Source: Symbiobacterium sp. (GTDB lineage: Bacteria; Bacillota; Sulfobacillia; UBA995; UBA9673). From it: a DNA stretch of 50,411 nt. The stretch lies in the NCBI GenBank assembly GCA_020725405.1, contig DYFB01000012.1, positions 1 through 50,411 of the forward strand, read 5' to 3'. Below the pieces are notes generated by a model that did not search any database, was not told where the DNA came from, and saw nothing but the letters and a program-made list of their open reading frames with translations. The translations under genes were made by a program, and so were the position numbers. Positions 26,337-34,528 of the stretch are shown here, piece after piece (positions within the stretch are counted from its first letter, which is position 1; every line of letters begins with the position of its first letter).

Positions 26337-27149
26337 ATGCGGGGCCTTTCCTGGACGGGTTGGCGGGTCGTCGCCGACTACCACACCCATACGCGGCACA
26401 GTCACGGCACGGGCACGGTCCTGCAGAACGCGAGGGCCGCGGCCGCTCGAGGCCTCGAGGCCGTCGGCATCGCCGACCACGGGCCCCGGATGTACCCCTG
26501 GTTGGGCGTGCGGTCGCCCGGGACCTACGACCGCATCAGGCGCGAGGCCCGGGAAGCCGCCCGGCTCACCGGGGTCAGGGTCCTCACCGCGGCCGAGTGC
26601 AACGTCGTCACCCCCGACGGGGATCTCGACCTGGCCGCCCGGGACCTCCGGAAGCTCGACATGGTCCTCGCCGGGCTCCACCTCATGGTCGTGCCCCCGA
26701 GCCTCTCGGCCGCTGCCCGGCTGCTCCTGCCGAACGTCGGACCCTGGCGCTGGTCCGGCCGGGCCAGGGCCCGGGCCAGGCAGACCAACACCAAAGCCCT
26801 CGTCGAGGCGGTGCGCCGCCATCCCGTCGATATTGTCACCCACCCCGGGCTCCACCTACCCGTAGATACCCGAGAGCTCGCGCGGGCCTGCGCCGCCAGA
26901 GGGACCAGGATGGAGATATCGAGCGCCCACCGGGAGACGGACGAGGTCTATGTGCGGGCGGCGGCGCGGGAAGGGGTCGAGTTCGTGCTCTCGAGCGACG
27001 CGCACCGTCCGTCGCGGGTGGGCGACCTGGAGGCCGCCCTGAGGGTGGCCCGTCGGGCGGGTCTCTCACCGGAGCGGGTGTATAATGTGGCCAGGTCCGA
27101 CCCGCAGGTCGGCGCCGGGAAGGACCCGCATTCAGGCCAGCGAAGCTAG
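26337..27149 (+). CDS. PHP-domain phosphoesterase
   Basis: A 270-aa PHP-family metal-dependent phosphoesterase, related to histidinol phosphatase and the PHP domain of polymerases. Metal ligands: DYHTHTRHSHG (motif 1), VGIADHGPRM (motif 2), TAAECNVVT and AGLHLM (motif 3), VTHPGLH, and SSDAHRP (motif 4). In Clostridia a gene of this type commonly precedes rapZ, as here (19-nt gap). The substrate is unknown. ATG 26337 has a weak purine-rich site (GGAAGGAACGGGG). A VYNVARSD stretch near the end is typical of the subfamily. Confidence 0.88.
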   Translation: MRGLSWTGWRVVADYHTHTRHSHGTGTVLQNARAAAARGLEAVGIADHGPRMYPWLGVRSPGTYDRIRREAREAARLTGVRVLTAAECNVVTPDGDLDLAARDLRKLDMVLAGLHLMVVPPSLSAAARLLLPNVGPWRWSGRARARARQTNTKALVEAVRRHPVDIVTHPGLHLPVDTRELARACAARGTRMEISSAHRETDEVYVRAAAREGVEFVLSSDAHRPSRVGDLEAALRVARRAGLSPERVYNVARSDPQVGAGKDPHSGQRS

Positions 27150-27168
27150 GCAGGGGTGAGCGGACGCC

Positions 27169-28050
27169 TTGTCCCAGAACGGCTCTAAGGGCAGATTCGT
27201 CGTTATTACCGGCCTCTCCGGCGCCGGAAAGACGCAGGCGGTGAGGTTTCTCGAGGACCTCGGGTATTTCTGCGTGGACAACCTCCCGCCCGCCCTCATC
27301 CCGTCCTTCGCCCAGCTCTGCAACCAGTCCGAGGGGCGGGTGAACCGGGTCGCCCTTGTTGTCGACATCCGCGGCGGCGAGTTTTTCGCCGATCTGAGCC
27401 AGGCCCTCGACCGCCTGGACGAGATGGGATTCATTCACCAGATCCTCTTCCTGGAGGCCGATGTGGAGACCCTGGTCCGGCGGTACAAGGAGACCCGCCG
27501 CCGCCACCCTCTGGCCGACCGGGCCGGCATCGAGGAGGCCATCGGCAGCGAGAAGCGGCTCCTCGAGCACATCCGCGGCCGGGCCACCAAGATCATCGAC
27601 ACGTCGGGCCTCACGTCGGCTCAGTTCCGCGACAAACTCGTGCAGATGTTCGCCGACGACCGCGACATCAGCCGGTTCATGATCTCGCTGGTTTCGTTCG
27701 GTTTCAAGCACGGTCTACCGATTCACGCCGACCTCGTTCTCGACGTGCGCTTCCTTCCGAACCCGCAGTACGTCGAGAGCCTGAAGGCTCGGGACGGCCG
27801 CGAGCGGGACGTCTGCGACTACGTCCTCAAGTGGCCCCTGACCCAGGCTTTCCTGCGGCGGCTCATGGGGTTCCTGGAGTTCCTCATTCCTCACTACATC
27901 AACGAGGGAAAGACCCAGCTGGTCATCGGAATAGGATGCACCGGCGGCCGGCACCGCTCGGTGGCCATCGCCGAGCGGCTGGCGGGCCTCCTCCGCGGCC
28001 GCCGGCACACGGTTCTCGTGGAGCACCGCGACATCGAAAAGCCCGCCTAG
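27169..28050 (+). CDS. rapZ: RNase adapter / nucleotide-binding protein RapZ
   Basis: A 293-aa RapZ (YvcJ family) protein. The P-loop is GLSGAGKT (15-22), followed by the family signature FLEDLGYFCVDNLPPALI. The C-terminal part has CTGGRHRSVAIAERL, the hallmark of the family. In enterobacteria RapZ guides RNase E to small RNAs; in Gram-positives the YvcJ homologue is a nucleotide-hydrolysing protein of less clear role. The TTG start is placed behind GCAGGGGTGAG. It forms the conserved rapZ-yvcK-whiA block. Confidence 0.97.
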   Translation: MSQNGSKGRFVVITGLSGAGKTQAVRFLEDLGYFCVDNLPPALIPSFAQLCNQSEGRVNRVALVVDIRGGEFFADLSQALDRLDEMGFIHQILFLEADVETLVRRYKETRRRHPLADRAGIEEAIGSEKRLLEHIRGRATKIIDTSGLTSAQFRDKLVQMFADDRDISRFMISLVSFGFKHGLPIHADLVLDVRFLPNPQYVESLKARDGRERDVCDYVLKWPLTQAFLRRLMGFLEFLIPHYINEGKTQLVIGIGCTGGRHRSVAIAERLAGLLRGRRHTVLVEHRDIEKPA

Positions 28051-28086
28051 GCGTCGAGGCGGGACCCTGAGACGGAGCGCGCCGAA

Positions 28087-29184
28087 ATGGGTGGTCTCTT
28101 GGGAGGCCGACTCTGGAGCCGGGACCCGGCCCGCCGCATCCAGGAGTGGTACCAGAAAAAACAGCTCGAGCGCGGTCCCCGGGTCGTCGCCATCGGGGGC
28201 GGCACCGGGCTTCCCGTCGTGCTCCGGGGGCTGAAGCGGTACACGGCCAACCTCACCGCCGTCGTGACGGTGGCCGACGACGGCGGCTCGTCGGGGCGCC
28301 TGCGCGGCGAACTGGGCATCCTCCCCCCGGGGGATATCCGGAACTGCCTTGTCGCCCTCGCCGACACCGAGCCCCTCATGGAGAGCCTCTTCCAGCACAG
28401 GTTCAGCCGTGGGGCCGGGCTCAGCGGACACAGCTTCGGGAACCTCTTCATCGCGGCCATGACCGAGGTGATGGGCGACTTCGAAGCGGCTATCATGGAG
28501 TCCAGCCGGGTTCTCAAGGTCCGCGGGACCGTCGTCCCTTCGACCCTTGACAACGTCGTCCTCGAGGCCGAGCTCGTCGACGGACGGGTGGTCTCCGGGG
28601 AGTCGGAGATAGCCAGGCAGGCCCGGGAGACGGCTATCGCCCGGGTCAGGCTCAACCCGCCGGAGCCGAAGGCTCTTCCGGCGGCGGTCCGGGCCATCGA
28701 GGCCGCGGAGTTGGTTGTCCTTGGGCCGGGCAGCCTCTTCACCAGCATCGTTCCGAACCTTCTGGTGCCCGGCATCCGCCGGGCCCTGGCCAGGGTGGCC
28801 GGGCGGGGCGTTCCGGTCGCCCTGGTGGTCAACGTGATGACCCAACCCGGGGAGACCACCGGCTTCGGGGCCCTCGAGCACGTGGAGACGATCAACGAGC
28901 TGACCGGCGGCGCCATCCGGTGGGTCGTGGTCAACTCGGAGAGGATACCGCCGGAGCTCCGCCGCAAGTACCACGAGGACGGAGCGGAGGTCGTCGCTGC
29001 TCCTCCCGGGCTCCTTGAGCGGCGCGGGCTCAGAGTCGCCCGGGCCCGCCTCCTCGATACCGACCTCCTGGGCCGGGAAGGCCTGGTCAGGCATGACCCG
29101 GACCGCCTCGCCCTGGCCGTGCTCCGGCTGATCGGCCATGTACCGTCCGGGGGAACGGGAAGGAAGGCCTTGCGCCGTCCATGA
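28087..29184 (+). CDS. yvcK: gluconeogenesis factor YvcK (CofD-like)
   Basis: A 365-aa YvcK/MgfK protein. The CofD-like Rossmann core is clear: VVAIGGGTGLPVVLRGLK (34-51), VTVADDGGSSGRLRGELG, LPPGDIRNCLVAL and VLGPGSLFTSIVPNLLV. In Bacillus, YvcK binds UDP-sugars and is needed for cell-wall shape and growth on gluconeogenic carbon. A short basic N-terminal extension (1-30) precedes the core. Its stop TGA overlaps the whiA ATG (ATGA). Confidence 0.97.
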   Translation: MGGLLGGRLWSRDPARRIQEWYQKKQLERGPRVVAIGGGTGLPVVLRGLKRYTANLTAVVTVADDGGSSGRLRGELGILPPGDIRNCLVALADTEPLMESLFQHRFSRGAGLSGHSFGNLFIAAMTEVMGDFEAAIMESSRVLKVRGTVVPSTLDNVVLEAELVDGRVVSGESEIARQARETAIARVRLNPPEPKALPAAVRAIEAAELVVLGPGSLFTSIVPNLLVPGIRRALARVAGRGVPVALVVNVMTQPGETTGFGALEHVETINELTGGAIRWVVVNSERIPPELRRKYHEDGAEVVAAPPGLLERRGLRVARARLLDTDLLGREGLVRHDPDRLALAVLRLIGHVPSGGTGRKALRRP

Positions 29185-30104
29185 CTCTCGTCGAAATCGT
29201 GAAGGCCGAACTGTGCAGTCTGAAGAACGATCGACCGTGCTGCACGGCCTGGGAGATCCGGGGGGCCCTTGACGTCAGGGGCGTCGCCCCGGGCCGCCGC
29301 GTCCACCTCCCGACCGACTCGGCCCCGGTCGCCCGGCGGCTGTACTCGCTCCTGCGCGAGGCCGGGGCTTCCGGGGTCAAGCTCGTCCGGCGACCCAGGA
29401 GCGGCTTCATGGTCAGCGCCGCCTGGCCGGACCTGCTGAGCGGCGATCAGGCCGAGGCGGGCCGTCCGGTGGCCGGACCGGGCCCGCGCTGCTGCCGGAA
29501 GGCCTACGTCCGGGGGTGCTTTCTCGTCCGGGGCTACCTCAGCGTGAGCGCTCGGGGCTACCACTGGGAGATAAAGGCCCCGGGCCGGGCCGCGGCGGAG
29601 GCCGTCGCCTCGGTCGTCCGCCGGCTCGGCCTAGATGGGGCCCGCGCGGGACGCTGGCAGAACGGCTGGGTGGTCTACATCAAGGATTCGGACCAGATAT
29701 CCGAGTGGCTCCGCCTCATCGGGGCTCACGAGGCCCTGCTCGACTTCGAGAACACCCGGGTCGAGAAGGAGATGCGCAACACCGTGACTCGGCGGGTGAA
29801 CTACGAGACGGCCAACCTAGCCAGAATGGTCGCCGCCGCCCTGCGTCAGAAGGACGACATCCGACTCATCCAGCGCACGATGGGCCTGGCCGGCCTGCCG
29901 CCCGGCCTCAGGGCCCTGGCCGAGGCGAGGTTGGCTCAGCCGCACGCAAGCCTGGCCGAGCTCGGGGCTTCCCTGGACCCGCCCCTGACCAAGTCGGGGG
30001 CCAACCACCGAATGAGGGAGATAAGCGCCCTGGCCGGGAAGATCAGGCGCGAGCTCGCGGCCCGGGCCGGCACCCGGGCTGCGCCCGGCCCGGACCACGC
30101 CTAG
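29181..30104 (+). CDS. whiA: sporulation/cell-division regulator WhiA
   Basis: A 307-aa WhiA. The N-terminal LAGLIDADG-like fold covers about 1-200 (KAELCSLKNDRPCCTAWEI, YVRGCFLVRGYLS), and the C-terminal HTH domain lies at about 215-300 (RRVNYETANLARMVAAA, ARLAQPHASLAELGASL, KSGANHRMREI). WhiA is a DNA-binding regulator of sporulation in Streptomyces and affects division and chromosome organisation in Bacillus. The start overlaps yvcK by 4 nt. It is the last gene of this block; a 7-bp inverted repeat (GCCGGAG/CTCCGGC, 30169-30205) follows but without a T-tract. Confidence 0.96.
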   Translation: MTLVEIVKAELCSLKNDRPCCTAWEIRGALDVRGVAPGRRVHLPTDSAPVARRLYSLLREAGASGVKLVRRPRSGFMVSAAWPDLLSGDQAEAGRPVAGPGPRCCRKAYVRGCFLVRGYLSVSARGYHWEIKAPGRAAAEAVASVVRRLGLDGARAGRWQNGWVVYIKDSDQISEWLRLIGAHEALLDFENTRVEKEMRNTVTRRVNYETANLARMVAAALRQKDDIRLIQRTMGLAGLPPGLRALAEARLAQPHASLAELGASLDPPLTKSGANHRMREISALAGKIRRELAARAGTRAAPGPDHA

Positions 30105-30348
30105 GCCTGCCAGAATCTCGCCATTGGAGTCCGGGCACCTTTATAGTACTGTAGTCACGGTTACGTAAGCCGGAGAATCTTTGCCCGCCGCCGCCCGGCT
30201 CCGGCCCCGTCAAGAAGGAAGAATCCTCTATACTCCAGAAAGACCGCGAAAAGCGACATGACACGAAGCTACTGCCAGGAATTCGGCCATATTTTGGCAA
30301 GCTTCTTATTTGTGCGTCATTTTGGTGGTTTTGGGAGGTAGACGACCG
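30105..30348 (+). other. AT-richer leader region of the hdr operon
   Basis: This 244-bp gap separates whiA from the hdr operon. It is markedly richer in A/T than its surroundings, especially 30215-30345, so it very likely holds the hdr promoter. Candidate -10 hexamers (TATAGT at 30142, TATACT at 30229, CATATT at 30288) lack a good -35 at 17 nt, so I assign none. No tRNA, riboswitch or Rex-type palindrome was recognised. Confidence 0.5.
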
Positions 30349-31032
30349 ATGGCCACCCCCAACGCCCCCCTGGTCATGAAGGGCGGACCAGCGGCAGGGC
30401 GGCTCCTGGCCAAGGTGGACGCCATGTCCGGCACCCAAGTCGAGGCCTGCTACCAGTGTGGGAAGTGCTCGGGCGGCTGCCCCCTGGCCTTCGCCATGGA
30501 CTACCAGCCGCGACAGATAATGCGGTTGGTCCAGCTCGGCCTCGAGGACGAGGCCCTGGCCTCGTCGACCATCTGGGTCTGCGCGACCTGCTTCACCTGC
30601 ACGGCCAGATGCCCCCGAGACATCGACATAGCCGGGGTCATGGACGCCCTGCGCGTCCTGGCCACCCGCAGGGGGCTCCGGCCGGGCGACCGGAACATCG
30701 GGGCCTTCCACCGGGCCTTCCTGGACTCGGTCAGACGGTTCGGCCGCGGCTACGAGCTCGGGCTCATGCTCCTGTACAAGCTCCGCACCTTGCGTCTTAC
30801 CGAAGACATGGGTCTCGGCCTCAAGATGCTGGCAAAGGGTAAGCTCGCCCTCCTGCCCGAAACGGCGAAGGGGCGGGCTGAGGTCGAGGCCATTTTCCGC
30901 GAGGCGGCCGAGGGCGCCCGTGAGGCGGCCGAGGGCGCCCGCAAGGCGGCCGAGGACTCCCCCGAGACGGCTGAGGGCGCCGCAGCCGGCCCCGGCCGCA
31001 GCAAGGGTGCCGCAGGAGGCGATGTCCGGTGA
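30349..31032 (+). CDS. hdrC: heterodisulfide reductase subunit C-like protein
   Basis: A 227-aa iron-sulfur subunit that carries electrons between HdrA and HdrB. Two classic 4Fe-4S motifs are present: CYQCGKCSGGCP (C34, C37, C40, C44) and CATCFTCTARCP (C78, C81, C84, C88). The C-terminal tail (about 180-227) is not in typical HdrC; it contains seven-residue repeats (EAAEGAR) encoded by 21-bp units at 30901-30942. ATG 30349 follows GGGAGGT (30333-30339); an in-frame TTG at 30310 precedes that site. hdrB overlaps the end by 4 nt. Confidence 0.93.
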   Translation: MATPNAPLVMKGGPAAGRLLAKVDAMSGTQVEACYQCGKCSGGCPLAFAMDYQPRQIMRLVQLGLEDEALASSTIWVCATCFTCTARCPRDIDIAGVMDALRVLATRRGLRPGDRNIGAFHRAFLDSVRRFGRGYELGLMLLYKLRTLRLTEDMGLGLKMLAKGKLALLPETAKGRAEVEAIFREAAEGAREAAEGARKAAEDSPETAEGAAAGPGRSKGAAGGDVR

Positions 31033-31913
31033 CAGACGAGACCCTCCGTTTCGCCTACTACCCGGGATGCAGTCTTAACTCCACGGCGAAGGAGTACGAC
31101 CTCTCGACCCGGGCCGTGGCCCGGGCCATCGGGGTGGAGCTTGTGGAGGTGCCCGACTGGAACTGCTGCGGGGCCTCTTCGGCCCACACCGTCGACCCGT
31201 TCCTGGCCTTCGCCCTCCCGGCTCGCGTCCTGGTGCAGGCCGAGGAGATGGGCCTTGACGTGCTCGCGCCGTGCGCCGCCTGCTACGGAAGGCTGGTTGC
31301 CGCCCGGGCCGAGGCCGCCCGTCATCCCGACTACGCCCGACGACTCGAGAAGGCTACCGGGCGCCGCTTCCGCGGGACGGCCCGCATCCTGAACGTGCTC
31401 GAGCTTCTGGGTGACGAGCGGGTGGCCGCGGCCGTCGCCGGCGCCGTGACCAGGCCCCTCGAGGGCCTCAAGGTGGCCCCCTACTACGGGTGCCTTCTGG
31501 TCCGGCCGCCGAAGCTCACCCGGTTCGACGACCCGGAGCGCCCGGTGACCATGGACCGGGTCCTGCAGGCTATCGGGGCCACGCCGGTCGACCACCCGTT
31601 CCAGACGGAGTGCTGCGGGGCGAGCCTCGGCATCAGCCGGACCGACCTCGTCGTCGAGCTTGCCGGACGCATCGTCGGGGCGGCTAAGCTCGCGGGCGCC
31701 GAGGCCGTGGCGGTGACCTGCCCCCTCTGCCAGACCAACCTCGACAGCCGGCAGGAGGCTGCCGCCGCGCGGCTCGGTGAGGGCCTCGGGCTTCCCGTCT
31801 ACTACATCACCCAGCTTGTGGGGCTGGCTCTCGGCGTGCCGCCGGCGAGGCTCGGTCTCCGGAGGCACCTCGTGGACGGCCTGGGCCTTCTGAGGCAGAA
31901 GAAGCTTGCTTAG
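31029..31913 (+). CDS. hdrB: heterodisulfide reductase subunit B-like protein
   Basis: A 294-aa protein with two CCG domains that, in HdrB, hold two non-cubane 4Fe-4S clusters and reduce the disulfide substrate. N-terminal site: YYPGCSLNSTAKEYD, WNCCGASSAH, APCAACYGRL. C-terminal site: PYYGCLLVRPPK, TECCGASLGIS, TCPLCQTNLD. All expected cysteines are there, so disulfide chemistry should be intact. The natural disulfide in bacteria is unknown. The GTG start overlaps the hdrC stop (GTGA). Confidence 0.94.
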   Translation: MTDETLRFAYYPGCSLNSTAKEYDLSTRAVARAIGVELVEVPDWNCCGASSAHTVDPFLAFALPARVLVQAEEMGLDVLAPCAACYGRLVAARAEAARHPDYARRLEKATGRRFRGTARILNVLELLGDERVAAAVAGAVTRPLEGLKVAPYYGCLLVRPPKLTRFDDPERPVTMDRVLQAIGATPVDHPFQTECCGASLGISRTDLVVELAGRIVGAAKLAGAEAVAVTCPLCQTNLDSRQEAAAARLGEGLGLPVYYITQLVGLALGVPPARLGLRRHLVDGLGLLRQKKLA

Positions 31914-31928
31914 GGAGAGAGCGCCCAG

Positions 31929-33929
31929 ATGAAGCGAGTCGGGGTATTCCTCTGCTGGTGCGGATCCAATATAGCCGCCACGGTCGATGTGGGTAAGGTG
32001 GCCGAGCGGGTCCGGCTCCTACCCGGGGTGGTGCACGTCGAGGAGAACAAGTACACGTGCTCCGAGCCGGGACAGGCCTCGATCATCAAGGCCATCAAGG
32101 AGCACGGCCTCGAGCGGGTGGTCGTCGCCGCCTGCTCTCCGCGCCTCCATGAGCCCACCTTCCGGCGCACGCTGGAGACCGCCGGGCTGAACCCCTACTT
32201 CCTGGAGATGGCCAATGTCCGCGAGCATTGCTCGTGGGTCCACCCCGACCGGGAGAAGGCCACGGACAAGGCCTTCGACCTCGTGCGCATGGCTGTGGCC
32301 AGGGTCCTGAAGAACGAGCCTCTCGCCCGGGGGAGCATCACCATCGAGAAGCGGGCTCTCGTCCTGGGCGGCGGAATTGCCGGCATCCAGGCGGCTCTGG
32401 ACATCGCGGACGCCGGCCACGAGGTCATCCTGGTCGAGCGCGAGCCGACCATCGGCGGGCGCATGGCCCAGCTCGACAAGACCTTCCCGACCCTGGACTG
32501 CTCCTCGTGCATCCTGACGCCCAAGATGGTTGACGCGGCCAAACACCCGAAGATAACCCTCTACACCTATTCCGAACTCGAGAAGGTCGAGGGCTACATT
32601 GGCAACTTCCACGTGACCGTCAGGAAACGGGCCCGCTCGGTCGATGAGACGCTCTGCACCGGCTGCGGCCTGTGCCAGACGAAGTGCCCGACCAAGGTCC
32701 CGAGCGAGTTCGACGTCGGCACAGGCCTGCGGAAAGCCATCTACACTCCGTTCCCCCAGGCCGTCCCGAACAAGCCTGTCATCGACCGCGAGAACTGCAC
32801 CTACTACAAGACAGGGAAGTGCCGCGTCTGCGAGCGGGTCTGCGAGGCCAAGGCCATCCGCTTCGACCAGGAGGACGTCCTCGTCGAGGAGCGGGTGGGA
32901 GCCATCGTCGTCGCCACGGGCTTCGATCTCTTCGACTGCTCGGTCTACGGTGAGTACGGCTACGGGCTCTACCCCGACGTCATCGACGCCCTGCAGTTCG
33001 AGCGGCTCATCAACGCTTCCGGGCCGACGGAGGGGAAGATTAAGCGCCCCTCGGACCACGAGATACCCAGGAGCGTGGCCTTCGTCCTCTGCGTCGGGTC
33101 CCGCGACGAGCAGAAGGGGGTCTCCTACTGCTCCCGGGCCTGCTGCATGTACTCGGTCAAGCACGCCACCCAGTACATGGACAAGGTCAAGGACGGCCGG
33201 GCCTACGTCTTCTACATGGACATCCGGACCCCCGGAAAGGCCTACGAGGAGTTCTACAAGCGCTCCAGCGTGGAGTACGGCGTCCAGTTCATCCGCGGCC
33301 GGCCCTCCAAGATTTACCAGAAGGGCGACAAGCTCATCGTCAAGGCCGAGGACACCCTCCTCGGACGTCCGGTCGAGGCCGAGGTCGAGATGGTCGTCTT
33401 GGCCCCGGCCATGGTCCCCAAGCGAGACGCGGCCAGGACGGCCCAGACCCTGGGAGTCTCCTACGACGGCTTCGGATTCCTCAACGAGGCCCACCCCAAG
33501 CTCAGGCCGGTGGAGACCAACACCGCCGGCATCTACCTCGCCGGCGTCTGCCAGGGCCCGAAGGACATCCCCGACACGGTCGCCCAGGCCAGTGCGGCGG
33601 GGGCCAAGGTTGCCGCGCTCTTCAGCCGGGACGAGATGGCGACCGAGCCGATGATCGCCCGCGTCGACGAGGCCCTCTGCTCCGGCTGCCTCTGGTGCAA
33701 GCCGGTCTGCCCCTACAAGGCCATCGAGGCCAGGACCGTCACCGAGAAGGTCCACGGGCGAACGGTCAGCCGCGAGGTCGCCTCGGTCAACGCCGGGCTG
33801 TGTCAGGGCTGCGGGGCCTGCACGGTGGCCTGCCGCGACGGGGCGATGAACCTGCAGGGGTTCACGAACGAACAGGTCATCACGGCGGTGGACGAGCTCC
33901 TGGCGGGCCTCCGGCCGGCCTGCTCCTAG
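31929..33929 (+). CDS. hdrA: heterodisulfide reductase subunit A-like bifurcating flavoprotein
   Basis: A 666-aa HdrA, the FAD subunit where electron bifurcation occurs. The N-terminal domain has GVFLCWCGSNIAATVDV and CSEPGQ. FAD binding is at LVLGGGIAGIQAALDIADAG (about 140-159), followed by TIGGRMAQLDKTFPTLDCSS. Ferredoxin-type motifs: CTGCGLCQTKCP (about 243) and the CRVCERVC segment in the insert, then CSGCLWCKPVCP and CQGCGACTVAC (about 583-635) at the C-terminus, expected to exchange electrons with ferredoxin. Cys occupies the positions that are Sec in some methanogens. ATG 31929, AGGGAGAG site, 15 nt after hdrB. Confidence 0.96.
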   Translation: MKRVGVFLCWCGSNIAATVDVGKVAERVRLLPGVVHVEENKYTCSEPGQASIIKAIKEHGLERVVVAACSPRLHEPTFRRTLETAGLNPYFLEMANVREHCSWVHPDREKATDKAFDLVRMAVARVLKNEPLARGSITIEKRALVLGGGIAGIQAALDIADAGHEVILVEREPTIGGRMAQLDKTFPTLDCSSCILTPKMVDAAKHPKITLYTYSELEKVEGYIGNFHVTVRKRARSVDETLCTGCGLCQTKCPTKVPSEFDVGTGLRKAIYTPFPQAVPNKPVIDRENCTYYKTGKCRVCERVCEAKAIRFDQEDVLVEERVGAIVVATGFDLFDCSVYGEYGYGLYPDVIDALQFERLINASGPTEGKIKRPSDHEIPRSVAFVLCVGSRDEQKGVSYCSRACCMYSVKHATQYMDKVKDGRAYVFYMDIRTPGKAYEEFYKRSSVEYGVQFIRGRPSKIYQKGDKLIVKAEDTLLGRPVEAEVEMVVLAPAMVPKRDAARTAQTLGVSYDGFGFLNEAHPKLRPVETNTAGIYLAGVCQGPKDIPDTVAQASAAGAKVAALFSRDEMATEPMIARVDEALCSGCLWCKPVCPYKAIEARTVTEKVHGRTVSREVASVNAGLCQGCGACTVACRDGAMNLQGFTNEQVITAVDELLAGLRPACS

Positions 33930-34004
33930 TCCGCGGAGGCTCCTCTCCCGGCCGGACCGCGGCCGGGAAGATGCTCAGTTCAGGGAAGGGTGGAGGTTTC
34001 GAAC

Positions 34005-34511
34005 ATGGCCGAGAGCGCGGCAACGCCGGCTGAGAGCCGGCCGCCCGGGACGGCGGGGACGGCGGTCGAGAAGCCGCCGGCCGGCGAGGAGACCCGGGAG
34101 TGGGAGCCGGTCATCGTCGGCTTTCTCTGCAACTGGTGCAGCTACGCCGGGGCCGACTCGGCGGGCACGGCCCGCATGGTCCACCCGACCAACGTCAGGA
34201 TCGTCCGGGTCCCGTGCTCGGGCCGGGTCAACCCGAGGTTTGTTCTCCGAGCCTTCCAGCGCGGGGCCGACGGCGTCCTCATCTCCGGCTGCCACCCCGG
34301 GGACTGCCACTACAGCACCGGCAACTTCTACGCCCGCCGGCGCCTGCTGCTCCTCAAGGGGTACCTCGAGTACCTCGGCATTGACCCGCGCCGCTTCCGG
34401 ACCCACTGGGTCTCGGCCTCAGAAGGCCAGAAGTGGGCGGAGGTCGTCCGTTCTATGTGCGAGGAGGTCAAGGCCCTCGGGCCGGCGCCGAGCCTCGGCA
34501 ACCTTGTCTAG
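34005..34511 (+). CDS. mvhD: MvhD/FlxD-like 2Fe-2S electron-transfer subunit
   Basis: A 168-aa protein of the methyl-viologen-reducing hydrogenase delta family, which passes electrons from a hydrogenase, formate dehydrogenase or NAD(P)H module to HdrA. The signature spans GFLCNWCSYAGADSAGTAR, RVPCSGRVNP and GCHPGDCHYSTGN, with cysteines at 42, 45, 71, 96 and 101. The first 30 residues are a Pro/Ala/Glu-rich extension. ATG 34005 follows GGTGGAGGT; GTG 33990 overlaps that site. No hydrogenase gene follows, so the electron donor is probably the reductase encoded at 36627. Confidence 0.93.
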   Translation: MAESAATPAESRPPGTAGTAVEKPPAGEETREWEPVIVGFLCNWCSYAGADSAGTARMVHPTNVRIVRVPCSGRVNPRFVLRAFQRGADGVLISGCHPGDCHYSTGNFYARRRLLLLKGYLEYLGIDPRRFRTHWVSASEGQKWAEVVRSMCEEVKALGPAPSLGNLV

Positions 34512-34528
34512 GCGGGAGGGGATGAAGA

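Noticed and set aside
30105-30348. Riboswitch or tRNA in the leader of the hdr operon
   Set aside because: Only one 7-bp inverted repeat was found; no conserved riboswitch core, cloverleaf or terminator could be traced.
20258-33755. Long antisense frames opposite the cupin/kinase genes (20258-22300) and opposite hdrA (32019-33755)
   Set aside because: Same reason: low-complexity translations without motifs, opposite well-supported genes.
31929-33929. Selenocysteine in HdrA
   Set aside because: The expected positions are ordinary cysteine codons and no in-frame TGA occurs.
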